Shown: positions 1-6,612 of the stretch, one piece after another
Layout: each line of letters opens with the position of its first letter
How positions within the stretch are numbered: the first letter of the stretch is position 1
Origin: an uncultured Collinsella sp.
Lineage (GTDB): Bacteria; Actinomycetota; Coriobacteriia; Coriobacteriales; Coriobacteriaceae
Length of the DNA: 12,859 bases
Direction of reading: 5' to 3'
Assembly: GCA_900547125.1 (NCBI GenBank)
Contig: URFU01000064.1
Location: forward strand, 1 to 12,859
The notes under the pieces: model-generated
What the model was told of the DNA's origin: nothing
Database searches by the model: none
The model's input: the letters and a program-made list of their open reading frames with translations, nothing else
Program-made: the position numbers and the translations under genes

Positions 1-280
1 GCATAACACTAGCGGTATTTGAGCCAACTTTATCAGGGGTTTTGTTGAAATAAAAGGGCTTGTGCTCGGAGGTAAGCAATTTTTCCCCGCACTTCCGAAA
101 ACGCGGTCGATTTAGACCTTGCTAAAACGATTTAGCAGCGTCGGTCAAGGTGCGGGTTTGCCACCGGGCGAACACTTTTAGCGCTTGGGACTTTATTTTT
201 TTTGGCCTCGAAGGGTGGATTTCGCGCTTTTGGTAAAGAAATGAGTGTGTGTTTTGCCGTGCGCCGGCATTGGCACAGAA
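1..280. other. Gene-free stretch with imperfect inverted repeats
   Basis: I see no credible coding region here; it is AT-richer than the genes. It holds several short pairing segments: 86-92 with 150-156 (CCCGCAC/GTGCGGG), 120-126 with 131-137 (TGCTAAA/TTTAGCA, 4-base loop), and 156-162 with 167-173 (one G-T pair). The octamer CGATTTAG occurs twice (108-115 and 128-135). A run of eight T follows near 194-202 but is not adjacent to a stem, so I do not call a terminator. It may be the leader or 3' flank of a gene left of the window, or a small structured RNA. Confidence 0.4.
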
Positions 281-315
281 AAAGGGCCCGGAAGGCTTCG
301 CCTTCCGGGCCCTTT
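279..315 (-). terminator. Intrinsic terminator of pyk
   Basis: A perfect 16-bp stem (281-296 with 300-315) closes a 3-base TTC/GAA loop. Read on the minus strand it is followed directly by five T (283-279), which is the rho-independent pattern. It lies about 30 bases past the pyk stop codon. Read on the plus strand no U-tract follows beyond the stem itself, so it should act mainly in the pyk direction. Confidence 0.93.
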
Positions 316-343
316 GCGATGCAAGTGTGCTTGCAAGTACGAC

Positions 344-1804
344 TTAGCGCACCTGAGCGACGTAAGCGACGTTGGTCGAGGAGACCTTGTCCTCGAGCTG
401 GACGCTCATGCGGGGATCGCCAGCGGTGGCGACGGTCAGGTCGCCGGCCTCGACGTAGCCGAGCTCCTTAGCAGTCTCGATCGCCTTGACGATCGTGCCG
501 TTGACGGTGCCCTGGGTAATCTCGGCCTGGTGCGGGATAACGCCCCAGTACATGATCATCTGCTGGACGGCCCACTCGTGGCGGGAGAACGCGCAGATCG
601 GCATGTTGGGACGGAAGTGCGAGATCAGGCGAGCGGTGCGGCCGGTGGTCGTCGGCACGGTGATGCACTTGGCGCCAACGGTGGTAGCCATGTTCACAGC
701 GGACATACCCACAACGTTGTTGACAACGCGGGTACCGTGAGCATCGGCCGGAACCTCGAGCGGAGCGTGGGCCGGGAGGTACTTCTCGGTCTCGAGAGCA
801 ATGCTAGCCTGCATCTTGACGGCCTCGACCGGGTACTTACCGGCAGCGGACTCGCCAGAGAGCATAACGGCGTCGGTGCCGTCGTAGATGGCGTTAGCAA
901 CGTCGGCAACCTCGGCGCGCGTCGGGCGCGGGTTCTGCTGCATGGAGTCGAGCATCTGCGTAGCGGTGATGACGGGCTTGTAGGCCGCGATGCACTTGGC
1001 GATGATCTCCTTCTGGATGTGGGGAACGAGCTCGGGCTTGATCTCGATGCCCAGGTCGCCACGGGCGACCATGATGCCGTCGGATGCCTCGAGGATCTCA
1101 TCGAAGTTCTCGACGCCCAGGGCGCACTCGATCTTCGGGAAGATCGTCACGTGCTCGCCGCCGTTCTCGCGGCAAAGCTCGCGGATGCCGCGGACGGACT
1201 CGCCGTCGCGGATGAAGGAAGCGGCGATGTAGTCGATGTTCTCGGTCAGGCCAAAGAGGATGTCCTGACGATCGCGCTCGGTGATGGCGGGCAGCGAGAT
1301 GTTGACGTTGAGCATGTTGACGCCCTTGCGCTCGCCGATCAGGCCGTCGTTCTTAACGACGCAGGTCATGTCCTGGCCGTCGACGGACTCGACCTCGAGG
1401 GCAACCAGGCCGTCATCGATCAGGATGAGGGAGCCCTTCTCGACCTCGGAGGGCAGAGCCAGGTAGTCGAGGGAGATGTGCTCAGAGGTGCCGTGGAAAT
1501 CCTCGGTCGTGGGCTGAGCGGTGACGACGATCTTGTCGCCGGTCTTGACGGCAACCTTCTTGCCGTCGACCAGAAGGCCGGTGCGGACCTCGGGGCCCTT
1601 GGTGTCGAGCAGGATGCCGACGGGCATACCGAGCTCCTTGGAAATACGACGGACGCGCTCGATGCGACCGTGGTGCTCGTCGTAGGAGCCGTGCGAGAAG
1701 TTAAAACGGGCGACGTTCATGCCCGCCTTGATCATCTCGCGGATGGTCTCGTCGCTATCGCAGGCGGGACCCATGGTGCATACAATCTTGGTGCGCTTGT
1801 ACAT
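344..1804 (-). CDS. pyk: Pyruvate kinase
   Basis: Glycolytic enzyme that converts phosphoenolpyruvate and ADP to pyruvate and ATP in the cytoplasm. At 486 aa it has the usual single-copy length and lacks the extra C-terminal phosphohistidine domain of some Firmicutes enzymes. Visible motifs: R33 and NFSHG (35-39), the DTKGPEVRTG loop (67-76), catalytic K224 in IFPKIE, Mg2+ ligands E226 and D250 (VARGDLG), and T282 in ATQML. E72 sits where K+-dependent pyruvate kinases have Glu and K+-independent ones have Lys, so K+ dependence is inferred. The N-terminal barrel and B domain are followed by a normal C-terminal allosteric domain from about residue 350. The ATG is supported by GGAGG five bases upstream; that GGAGG sits in the loop of a 5-bp hairpin (1805-1809/1816-1820) abutting the start. 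It is transcribed alone, divergently from the ATPase. Confidence 0.97.
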   Translation of the reverse strand: MYKRTKIVCTMGPACDSDETIREMIKAGMNVARFNFSHGSYDEHHGRIERVRRISKELGMPVGILLDTKGPEVRTGLLVDGKKVAVKTGDKIVVTAQPTTEDFHGTSEHISLDYLALPSEVEKGSLILIDDGLVALEVESVDGQDMTCVVKNDGLIGERKGVNMLNVNISLPAITERDRQDILFGLTENIDYIAASFIRDGESVRGIRELCRENGGEHVTIFPKIECALGVENFDEILEASDGIMVARGDLGIEIKPELVPHIQKEIIAKCIAAYKPVITATQMLDSMQQNPRPTRAEVADVANAIYDGTDAVMLSGESAAGKYPVEAVKMQASIALETEKYLPAHAPLEVPADAHGTRVVNNVVGMSAVNMATTVGAKCITVPTTTGRTARLISHFRPNMPICAFSRHEWAVQQMIMYWGVIPHQAEITQGTVNGTIVKAIETAKELGYVEAGDLTVATAGDPRMSVQLEDKVSSTNVAYVAQVR

Positions 1805-1867
1805 TCAGACCTCCATCTGACATCGTCTTGCGCTGATAGATAAACCATAAGAAATAAAACCGAGTTG

Positions 1868-1873
1868 ATTATA
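1868..1873 (-). promoter_or_regulatory. Candidate -10 box for pyk
   Basis: The minus strand reads TATAAT (1873 to 1868), within TTATAAT, about 64 bases before the pyk ATG. This would give a leader of roughly 55 nt. No good TTGACA-like -35 box is visible 16-18 bases upstream (the position reads GGGGTA), so the promoter may need an activator or another sigma contact. Confidence 0.4.
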
Positions 1874-2097
1874 ACGAAATGGCGTCCGAATACCCCAAAA
1901 AATCGACCGTATGCCGAATTAGAAGTTCATTTTTTGCGGAAAAACGGTATATGCAAAAACTTTACCAACCGTTCTAACCGCTGCTATCTGGGCGATATTT
2001 CAATTTGATGATGCGCCGAAGAAAAAACGTTTTATCAGTATTGAGCATCACACGGTCTGCACCGTTGCTTATGGACCATATTTCCAGATGGATTGTT

Positions 2098-2127
2098 TTG
2101 GCTAGACGCGTTGCTTTGGGGTACCAT
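2098..2127 (+). promoter_or_regulatory. Candidate promoter of the P-type ATPase
   Basis: TTGGCT (2098-2103) and TACCAT (2122-2127) are spaced by 18 bases; each matches the housekeeping consensus at four of six positions. Transcription would begin near 2134, just ahead of the first leader hairpin (2142-2160). That position would give a leader of about 112 nt holding the whole structured region. The match is modest, and the call rests partly on this fit. Confidence 0.35.
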
Positions 2128-2141
2128 AGCTCCACTATCAA

Positions 2142-2238
2142 CTGCCGCTCAGCACGGCAGCCTTGATGAGCCCTTGCCCTTCTCCTGGGAATTATGATCG
2201 GGCATCAATCTGCTGAGTGGCCCGAATCCCAGGAGGGG
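2142..2238 (+). promoter_or_regulatory. Structured 5' leader hiding the ATPase ribosome binding site
   Basis: Hairpin 1 has a 6-bp stem (2142-2147/2155-2160) and a 7-base loop CTCAGCA (2148-2154). Hairpin 2 has a 12-bp lower stem (2179-2190/2227-2238, two G-U pairs) that contains the complete Shine-Dalgarno AGGAGGGG (2231-2238), and a 6-bp upper stem (2198-2203/2220-2225). Its 16-base terminal loop carries TGCTGAG (2211-2217), the exact complement of the whole loop of hairpin 1, so the loops could kiss. The same bases can instead form one long stem: 2148-2154 with 2211-2217, 2163-2168 with 2203-2208, and 2171-2173 with 2200-2202. That stem breaks hairpin 1 and the upper stem of hairpin 2, and should leave the ribosome site free. 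A translational on/off switch for the cation pump is inferred. It does not show the conserved core of the yybP-ykoY Mn2+ riboswitch or other metal riboswitches as I know them. Confidence 0.6.
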
Positions 2239-2245
2239 ACTCTAT

Positions 2246-4927
2246 ATGCAAAAGGAATACCTGTCTGCCGCGGCGGAGGTGCTCAGCGACCAAGGTGTCG
2301 ATGAGAACCTCGGCCTGAGCGACGACGAGGCGTCGTCGCGCCTCGCTAAGACAGGCCCTAACAAGCTCGAGGAAGCCGAGAAGACGCCGCTGTGGAAGCG
2401 TTTCTTTGAGCAGATGGCCGATCCCATGGTCATCATGCTGATCGTTGCCGCCGTCATCAGTGCGCTCACGGGCATGGTCAAGGGCGAGCCCGACTTTGCC
2501 GATGTCGTCATTATCATGTTCGTCGTTATCGTCAACTCGGTGCTGGGCGTGGTCCAGGAAGCCAAGAGCGAAGAAGCCCTCGAGGCCCTGCAGGAGATGA
2601 GCGCGGCGCAGTCCAAGGTACTGCGCGACGGCAAGCTCGTGCACCTGCCGAGCGCCGAGCTCGTGCCCGGTGACGTGATCATGCTCGAGGCGGGCGACTC
2701 CGTTCCGGCCGACTGCCGCGTCCTCGAGAGCGCCACGATGAAGATCGAAGAGGCCGCCCTTACCGGCGAGTCCGTGCCCGTCGAGAAGCATACCAACGTG
2801 ATCGAGCTCGCCGCGGGCACCGATGACGTGCCGCTCGGCGACCGCAAGAACATGTGCTATATGGGTTCCACCGTTGTGTACGGCCGTGGTCGCGCCGTCG
2901 TGGTCGGCACCGGCATGGACACCGAGATGGGCAAGATTGCTGGCGCCCTGGCCGAGGCCAAGGAAGAGCTCACGCCGCTGCAGGTGAAGCTCGCCGAGCT
3001 CAGCCGCATCCTTACCATTATGGTTATCGTCATCTGCGTCGTCATCTTTGGCGTCGACATCATCCGTCACGGCGTGGGCAACGTCCTTACCGACCCGACT
3101 GCCCTGCTCGACACCTTTATGGTCGCCGTCTCGCTTGCCGTCGCCGCCATCCCCGAGGGCCTGGTCGCCGTCGTGACCATCGTGCTTTCGCTCGGCGTGA
3201 CCAAGATGGCCAAGCGCCAGGCGATCATCCGCAAGCTTTCTGCCGTCGAGACCCTTGGCTGCACGCAGACCATCTGCTCCGACAAGACCGGCACCCTTAC
3301 CCAGAACAAGATGACCGTCGTCAAGCACGAGCTCGCTGCGCCCAAGGAGAAGTTCCTGGCCGGTATGGCACTGTGCTCCGATGCCCAGTGGGACGAGGAG
3401 CTGGGCGAGGCCGTGGGCGAGCCGACTGAGTGCGCGCTCGTCAACGATGCCGGCAAGGCTGGTCTCACTGGCCTGACTGCCGAGCACCCGCGCGTGGGCG
3501 AGGCCCCGTTCGACTCGGGCCGCAAGATGATGTCCGTGGTCGTCGAGACCCTAGACGGCGAGTACGAGCAGTACACCAAGGGCGCGCCCGACGTGGTAAT
3601 CGGCCTGTGCACCCACATCTACGAGGGCGATAGGGTCGTCCCCCTGACTGAGGAGCGCCGTGCCGAGCTCGTGGCCGCCAACAAGGCCATGGCCGACGCG
3701 GCCCTGCGCGTGCTGGCGCTGGCAAGCCGCCCCTACACCGAGGTTCCGGCAGACTGCAGCCCCGCTGCGCTCGAGCACGACCTGGTCTTCTGCGGCCTGT
3801 CCGGCATGATTGACCCTGTCCGCCCCGAGGTCGCCGACGCCATCCGCGAGGCCCATGATGCCGGTATTCGCACCGTCATGATCACGGGCGACCATATCGA
3901 CACCGCCGTGGCCATTGCCAAGCAGCTGGGAATCGTCACCGATCGCAGCCATGCCATCACCGGTGCCGATCTCGATCGCATGCGCGACGAGGAGCTCGAC
4001 GCGCACATCGAGGACTACGGCGTGTACGCCCGCGTCCAGCCCGAGCACAAGACCCGCATCGTCGAGGCCTGGAAGTCGCGCGACCAGATCGTGGCCATGA
4101 CGGGCGACGGCGTCAACGATGCCCCGTCCATCAAGCGCGCCGACATCGGCGTTGGCATGGGCATCACCGGTACCGACGTCACCAAGAACGTCGCCGACAT
4201 GGTGCTTGCCGACGACAACTTCGCCACCATCATCGGCGCCTGCGAAGAGGGTCGCCGCATCTACGACAACATCCGTAAGGTCATCCAGTTCCTGCTTTCG
4301 GCTAACCTTGCCGAGGTGTTCTCGGTGTTTATCGCCACGCTCATCGGCTTCACCATCTTCCAGCCGGTGCAGCTGCTGTGGGTGAACCTGGTCACCGACT
4401 GCTTCCCCGCGCTCGCGCTGGGCATGGAGGATGCCGAGGGCGACATCATGAAGCGCAAGCCGCGCAACGCCAAGGATGGTGTCTTTGCCGGCAATATGGG
4501 CCTGGACTGCGTGGTCCAGGGCTTGATCATCACTGTGCTGGTGCTGGCGAGCTTCTTTGTGGGCGTGTACTTTGACATGGGCTACATCCACATCGCCGAT
4601 ATGATCGCCGGCAATGCCGACGAGGAAGGCGTGATGATGGCTTTCATCACGCTCAACATGGTCGAGATTTTCCACTGCTTCAATATGCGCAGCCGTCGTG
4701 CGTCGCTGTTTAGCATGAAGAAGCAGAACAAGTGGCTGTGGGCCTCTGCCGCGCTGGCGCTGGTGCTGACGGTGATCGTAACCGTGCAGCCGACGCTTGC
4801 CGAGATGTTCTTTGGCCCCGTGACGCTTGAGCTCAAGGGCGTTATCGCCGCGCTGGGCCTTGCCTTCCTGATCATCCCGCTGATGGAGATCTACAAGGCG
4901 ATCATGCGCGCGGTGGAGAAAGAGTAA
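2246..4927 (+). CDS. Type II cation (probably Ca2+) P-type ATPase
   Basis: Membrane pump that uses ATP to move a cation, probably Ca2+, out of the cytoplasm. The 893-aa length and motifs fit the P2A (SERCA/PMCA/LMCA1-like) group. In order: N-terminal cation-ATPase domain (about 1-55), M1-M2 (about 60-105), actuator TGES (173-176), M3-M4 with PEGL (303-306), phosphorylation site D346 in DKTGTLT, nucleotide-domain KGAPD (445-449), MITGD (545-549), hinge TGDGVNDAP (619-627), then six C-terminal membrane segments. Residues matching SERCA Ca2+ sites are all present: E304 (M4), N687 and E690 (M5), N714, T717 and D718 (M6), and E807 (M8). Two Ca2+ sites are therefore possible, unlike one-site bacterial relatives. 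Mn2+ export is a real alternative. The ATG is preceded by AGGAGGGG at a 7-base spacing, buried in the leader hairpin. Confidence 0.93.
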   Translation: MQKEYLSAAAEVLSDQGVDENLGLSDDEASSRLAKTGPNKLEEAEKTPLWKRFFEQMADPMVIMLIVAAVISALTGMVKGEPDFADVVIIMFVVIVNSVLGVVQEAKSEEALEALQEMSAAQSKVLRDGKLVHLPSAELVPGDVIMLEAGDSVPADCRVLESATMKIEEAALTGESVPVEKHTNVIELAAGTDDVPLGDRKNMCYMGSTVVYGRGRAVVVGTGMDTEMGKIAGALAEAKEELTPLQVKLAELSRILTIMVIVICVVIFGVDIIRHGVGNVLTDPTALLDTFMVAVSLAVAAIPEGLVAVVTIVLSLGVTKMAKRQAIIRKLSAVETLGCTQTICSDKTGTLTQNKMTVVKHELAAPKEKFLAGMALCSDAQWDEELGEAVGEPTECALVNDAGKAGLTGLTAEHPRVGEAPFDSGRKMMSVVVETLDGEYEQYTKGAPDVVIGLCTHIYEGDRVVPLTEERRAELVAANKAMADAALRVLALASRPYTEVPADCSPAALEHDLVFCGLSGMIDPVRPEVADAIREAHDAGIRTVMITGDHIDTAVAIAKQLGIVTDRSHAITGADLDRMRDEELDAHIEDYGVYARVQPEHKTRIVEAWKSRDQIVAMTGDGVNDAPSIKRADIGVGMGITGTDVTKNVADMVLADDNFATIIGACEEGRRIYDNIRKVIQFLLSANLAEVFSVFIATLIGFTIFQPVQLLWVNLVTDCFPALALGMEDAEGDIMKRKPRNAKDGVFAGNMGLDCVVQGLIITVLVLASFFVGVYFDMGYIHIADMIAGNADEEGVMMAFITLNMVEIFHCFNMRSRRASLFSMKKQNKWLWASAALALVLTVIVTVQPTLAEMFFGPVTLELKGVIAALGLAFLIIPLMEIYKAIMRAVEKE

Positions 4928-4938
4928 CGCTCTCGTCC

Positions 4939-5033
4939 GGGCCCGCCCGCCTGCGGGGTTTCCACGGGCACGTCCTCGCCGCTTTGCGGCTGCGGGATGT
5001 GCCCTTAGGAAACCCCTCCCGGCGGGCGGGCCC
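4939..5033. repeat. 95-nt long imperfect palindrome
   Basis: Four stem segments nest around a TTT loop: 13 bp (4939-4951/5021-5033), 9 bp (4955-4963/5008-5016), 11 bp with two G-U pairs (4966-4976/4994-5004) and 5 bp (4978-4982/4986-4990). About 38 pairs form with only small bulges. It begins 11 bases after the ATPase stop codon. No T-run follows on either side, so it is not a standard intrinsic terminator. It resembles a REP/MITE-type palindromic repeat or an mRNA 3'-end stabiliser. No target-site duplication is evident. Confidence 0.7.
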
Positions 5034-5093
5034 TGCGGTATCCTTGCTGGCTTTTCTCCCGTGCGGATGATAAAGGGCTGAGGGAAAGTGTGT

Positions 5094-5127
5094 GAGCTGG
5101 TCGGGCTTTGCCCGGCCAGCTCTTTTT
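5094..5127 (+). terminator. Intrinsic terminator downstream of the ATPase
   Basis: A 13-bp stem with one G-U pair (5094-5106/5110-5122) and a TTT loop is followed directly by five T (5123-5127). It ends the ATPase transcript 167 nt past the stop codon and insulates rsgA. It also argues against the rsgA start codon at 5092, which would put the terminator inside the gene. Confidence 0.92.
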
Positions 5128-5137
5128 GATTTAAAAT
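5108..5137 (+). promoter_or_regulatory. Candidate rsgA promoter
   Basis: TAAAAT (5132-5137) is a good -10 box. The best -35 candidate is TTGCCC (5108-5113) at 18 bases, lying inside the terminator hairpin. The start site would be near 5144, leaving a leader of about 32 nt. The -35 match is weak, so the assignment is tentative. Confidence 0.33.
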
Positions 5138-5175
5138 ACCTGCTCAGTTGTGTGGTTTTGTGCTGGGAGGCGTTT

Positions 5176-6360
5176 GTGGCTAAGGCTAAGGCTAAGGCGA
5201 AGAAAAAGACGACGGGGGCGCGGGCTAAGCGCGATCGTCGTCGGAAGCTCGCGACCGAAGCCCCCGCGTCTGCCGAGGAACTGCTGGCAAGCGTGCCGGG
5301 GCTCGACGCGCTGCAGGATGTTCCGGCGTTCGACGACCTGCCTATCGATGGGGCTCAGCAGGCTGCCTTCGATGATTTTTGTGCCCAGGCCGAGGAGCCC
5401 GAGCAGATGCAACTTGGTGCCGTGGTGCGCTTGGATCGCGGGTTTCCGCTGGTGGCGACTGCCGACGACACCTTTCGTGCCGAGCATGCCGTGGGGTTTG
5501 CCAAGTCGCGTGGCGAGGATGAGGTTCTGCTGCCCGCCGTGGGCGACCGCGTGGCGGTGCGCCGTGCGCCCGGGCATGACATGGGCGTGATCGAGTGCGT
5601 GCTGCCGCGCCGTACGAGCTTTGAGCGTTGGCGCGGCCGTGCCCGCGGGGAGCGTCAGGTGCTCTGCTCCAACGTGGATAGCGTGCTAATCGTGCAGGCG
5701 CTCGGTGCCGGCGAGGTGCTGCTCGACCGCGTGGCGCGCTCGCTGGTGCTGGCACTCGACTGCGATGCCGAGCCGGTGGTGGTACTCACCAAGGCCGACC
5801 GCTGCGACACCGATGAGCTCGAGCGCGATTTGGACCGCGTACACCGCCTGGTGGGTCCGGACGTGCGCGTAATCGTGACATCTTCTGCCGAGGGCCGTGG
5901 CCTGGACGAGGTGCGCGTCTGCGTGCCCGCCGGGAGCTGCGCCATGATCCTGGGCGAGTCGGGTGCCGGCAAATCGACGCTGCTCAACGCGCTGCTGGGT
6001 CACGATACATTGGCGACCGGCGGCGTGCGTGAGCGCGATGACCAGGGTCGTCACACCACGGTCGCGCGCGTGATGGTGGCGCTGCCGGGCGAAGCCGGCG
6101 TTATTGCTGACGCGCCGGGCCTTCGCAGCCTGCCGCTCGTGGGGCATGAGCGGGGCTTGGCACGCGCGTTTCCCGAGATCGTCGAGGCGTCGCGTGCGTG
6201 CCGGTTTGGCGACTGCACGCATACCCACGAACCGGGCTGCGCCGTTCGCGAGGCCGAGGATGCCGGGCAGATCGACAGCCTGCGCCTGGAGACGTTCCAA
6301 AATCTGGCGTCATCCATGCGTGTGAGTGCGCAGATGCTCGATCCCGATGTCCATCTGTAA
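5176..6360 (+). CDS. rsgA: Ribosome small-subunit-dependent GTPase A
   Basis: Circularly permuted GTPase that helps late maturation of the 30S ribosomal subunit in the cytoplasm. With the GTG start at 5176 it has 394 aa. An OB-fold region comes first (about residues 75-145). The GTPase motifs follow in permuted order: G4 TKAD (205-208), G1 P-loop GESGAGKST (260-268), switch I HTT (293-295) and G3 DAPG (312-315). The C-terminal zinc motif C342-x4-C347-x-H349-x5-C355 matches the RsgA pattern exactly. The GTG is preceded by GGGAGG at 5 bases. An in-frame ATG at 5092 adds 28 residues but overlaps the upstream terminator, so I rejected it. The first 25 residues are a Lys/Arg/Ala tail starting with repeated Ala-Lys, followed by an acidic linker; the tail probably contacts rRNA. 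The gene is flanked by terminators on both sides and so is monocistronic. Confidence 0.95.
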   Translation: MAKAKAKAKKKTTGARAKRDRRRKLATEAPASAEELLASVPGLDALQDVPAFDDLPIDGAQQAAFDDFCAQAEEPEQMQLGAVVRLDRGFPLVATADDTFRAEHAVGFAKSRGEDEVLLPAVGDRVAVRRAPGHDMGVIECVLPRRTSFERWRGRARGERQVLCSNVDSVLIVQALGAGEVLLDRVARSLVLALDCDAEPVVVLTKADRCDTDELERDLDRVHRLVGPDVRVIVTSSAEGRGLDEVRVCVPAGSCAMILGESGAGKSTLLNALLGHDTLATGGVRERDDQGRHTTVARVMVALPGEAGVIADAPGLRSLPLVGHERGLARAFPEIVEASRACRFGDCTHTHEPGCAVREAEDAGQIDSLRLETFQNLASSMRVSAQMLDPDVHL

Positions 6361-6378
6361 TCGAATCTACCTATGACA

Positions 6379-6412
6379 GCCGTCTCCCAATGGCACGGGA
6401 GGCGGCTTTTTT
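6379..6412 (+). terminator. Intrinsic terminator of rsgA
   Basis: A 10-bp stem with one G-U pair (6379-6388/6397-6406) and an 8-base loop is followed by six T (6407-6412). It begins 18 bases after the rsgA stop codon and separates rsgA from the pilus operon. Confidence 0.92.
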
Positions 6413-6440
6413 ATTGCCGATGCGCCCCTAAACGTGCGTT

Positions 6441-6526
6441 TTGCCGACGTGCTGACCAAAACCTTGCCACGAGCTTGACGGGCCGGTCAGCTTTTGGTCG
6501 GCAATTGGTTTGACACTCAAAACCAA
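6441..6526 (+). promoter_or_regulatory. Inverted-repeat upstream region of the Tad operon
   Basis: The region between rsgA and cpaB contains nested inverted repeats: 6441-6448 with 6497-6504 (TTGCCGAC/GTCGGCAA) and 6451-6457 with 6485-6491 (GCTGACC/GGTCAGC). CCAAAA (6456-6461) offers an alternative partner for TTTTGG (6492-6497). A separate hairpin follows, 6505-6511 with 6520-6526 (TTGGTTT/AAACCAA). A perfect -35-like TTGACA (6510-6515) overlaps this second hairpin, and TTGACG occurs at 6475-6480. No matching -10 box is visible at 16-18 bases from either. A 10-bp palindrome GATCGCGATC lies at 6527-6536. The tad promoter must be here or just downstream; control by a regulator bound to the repeats is inferred. 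Confidence 0.45.
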
Positions 6527-6612
6527 GATCGCGATCGCGTCGTTTTGCTGCTTGCCCGCTCGGACAATGGTGGTACGGGCATCCGCCCGGTGCTACCTTG
6601 AGAGGAGCGGCC

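Larger units (their letters stand above)
1805..2141. other. Divergent intergenic region between pyk and the ATPase
   Basis: No coding sequence is visible. The region is AT-rich and must hold both divergent promoters. It contains a perfect 10-bp palindrome AAAACGTTTT (2024-2033), and five copies of the 5-mer ACGGT/ACCGT at 1906-1910, 1944-1948, 1968-1972, 2052-2056 and 2061-2065. Two pairs of these form dyads: 1943-1948 with 1968-1973, and 2052-2056 with 2061-2065. These could be regulator binding sites; no known consensus is recognised. Confidence 0.45.

Noticed and set aside
245..1843. Long open frame (532 codons) on the plus strand opposite pyk
   Set aside because: It is an antisense shadow of pyk. 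The translation is a low-complexity Asp/Gly/Leu/Val mix typical of G/C-ending codons read backward, and it runs through the pyk terminator hairpin.
2142..2238. Known metal riboswitch (yybP-ykoY, NiCo or M-box) before the ATPase
   Set aside because: I could not find the conserved core sequences of these classes by eye. A covariance-model scan would settle it.
2192..3487. 431-codon minus-strand frame opposite the ATPase, and a 374-codon one at 3551-4675
   Set aside because: Both are His/Asp/Gly-rich antisense shadows of a gene with clear catalytic motifs on the plus strand.
4939..5033. Long palindrome as the ATPase terminator
   Set aside because: No T-run follows on either strand, and a complete intrinsic terminator lies just downstream at 5094-5127.
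5092..5175. Upstream ATG extending rsgA by 28 residues
   Set aside because: The extension contains the intrinsic terminator 5094-5127, encodes residues not typical of RsgA, and the GTG at 5176 has a good ribosome binding site.
6413..6612. c-di-GMP riboswitch before the Tad operon
   Set aside because: Pilus genes are common targets, but the conserved GEMM core is not visible; only simple inverted repeats are present.
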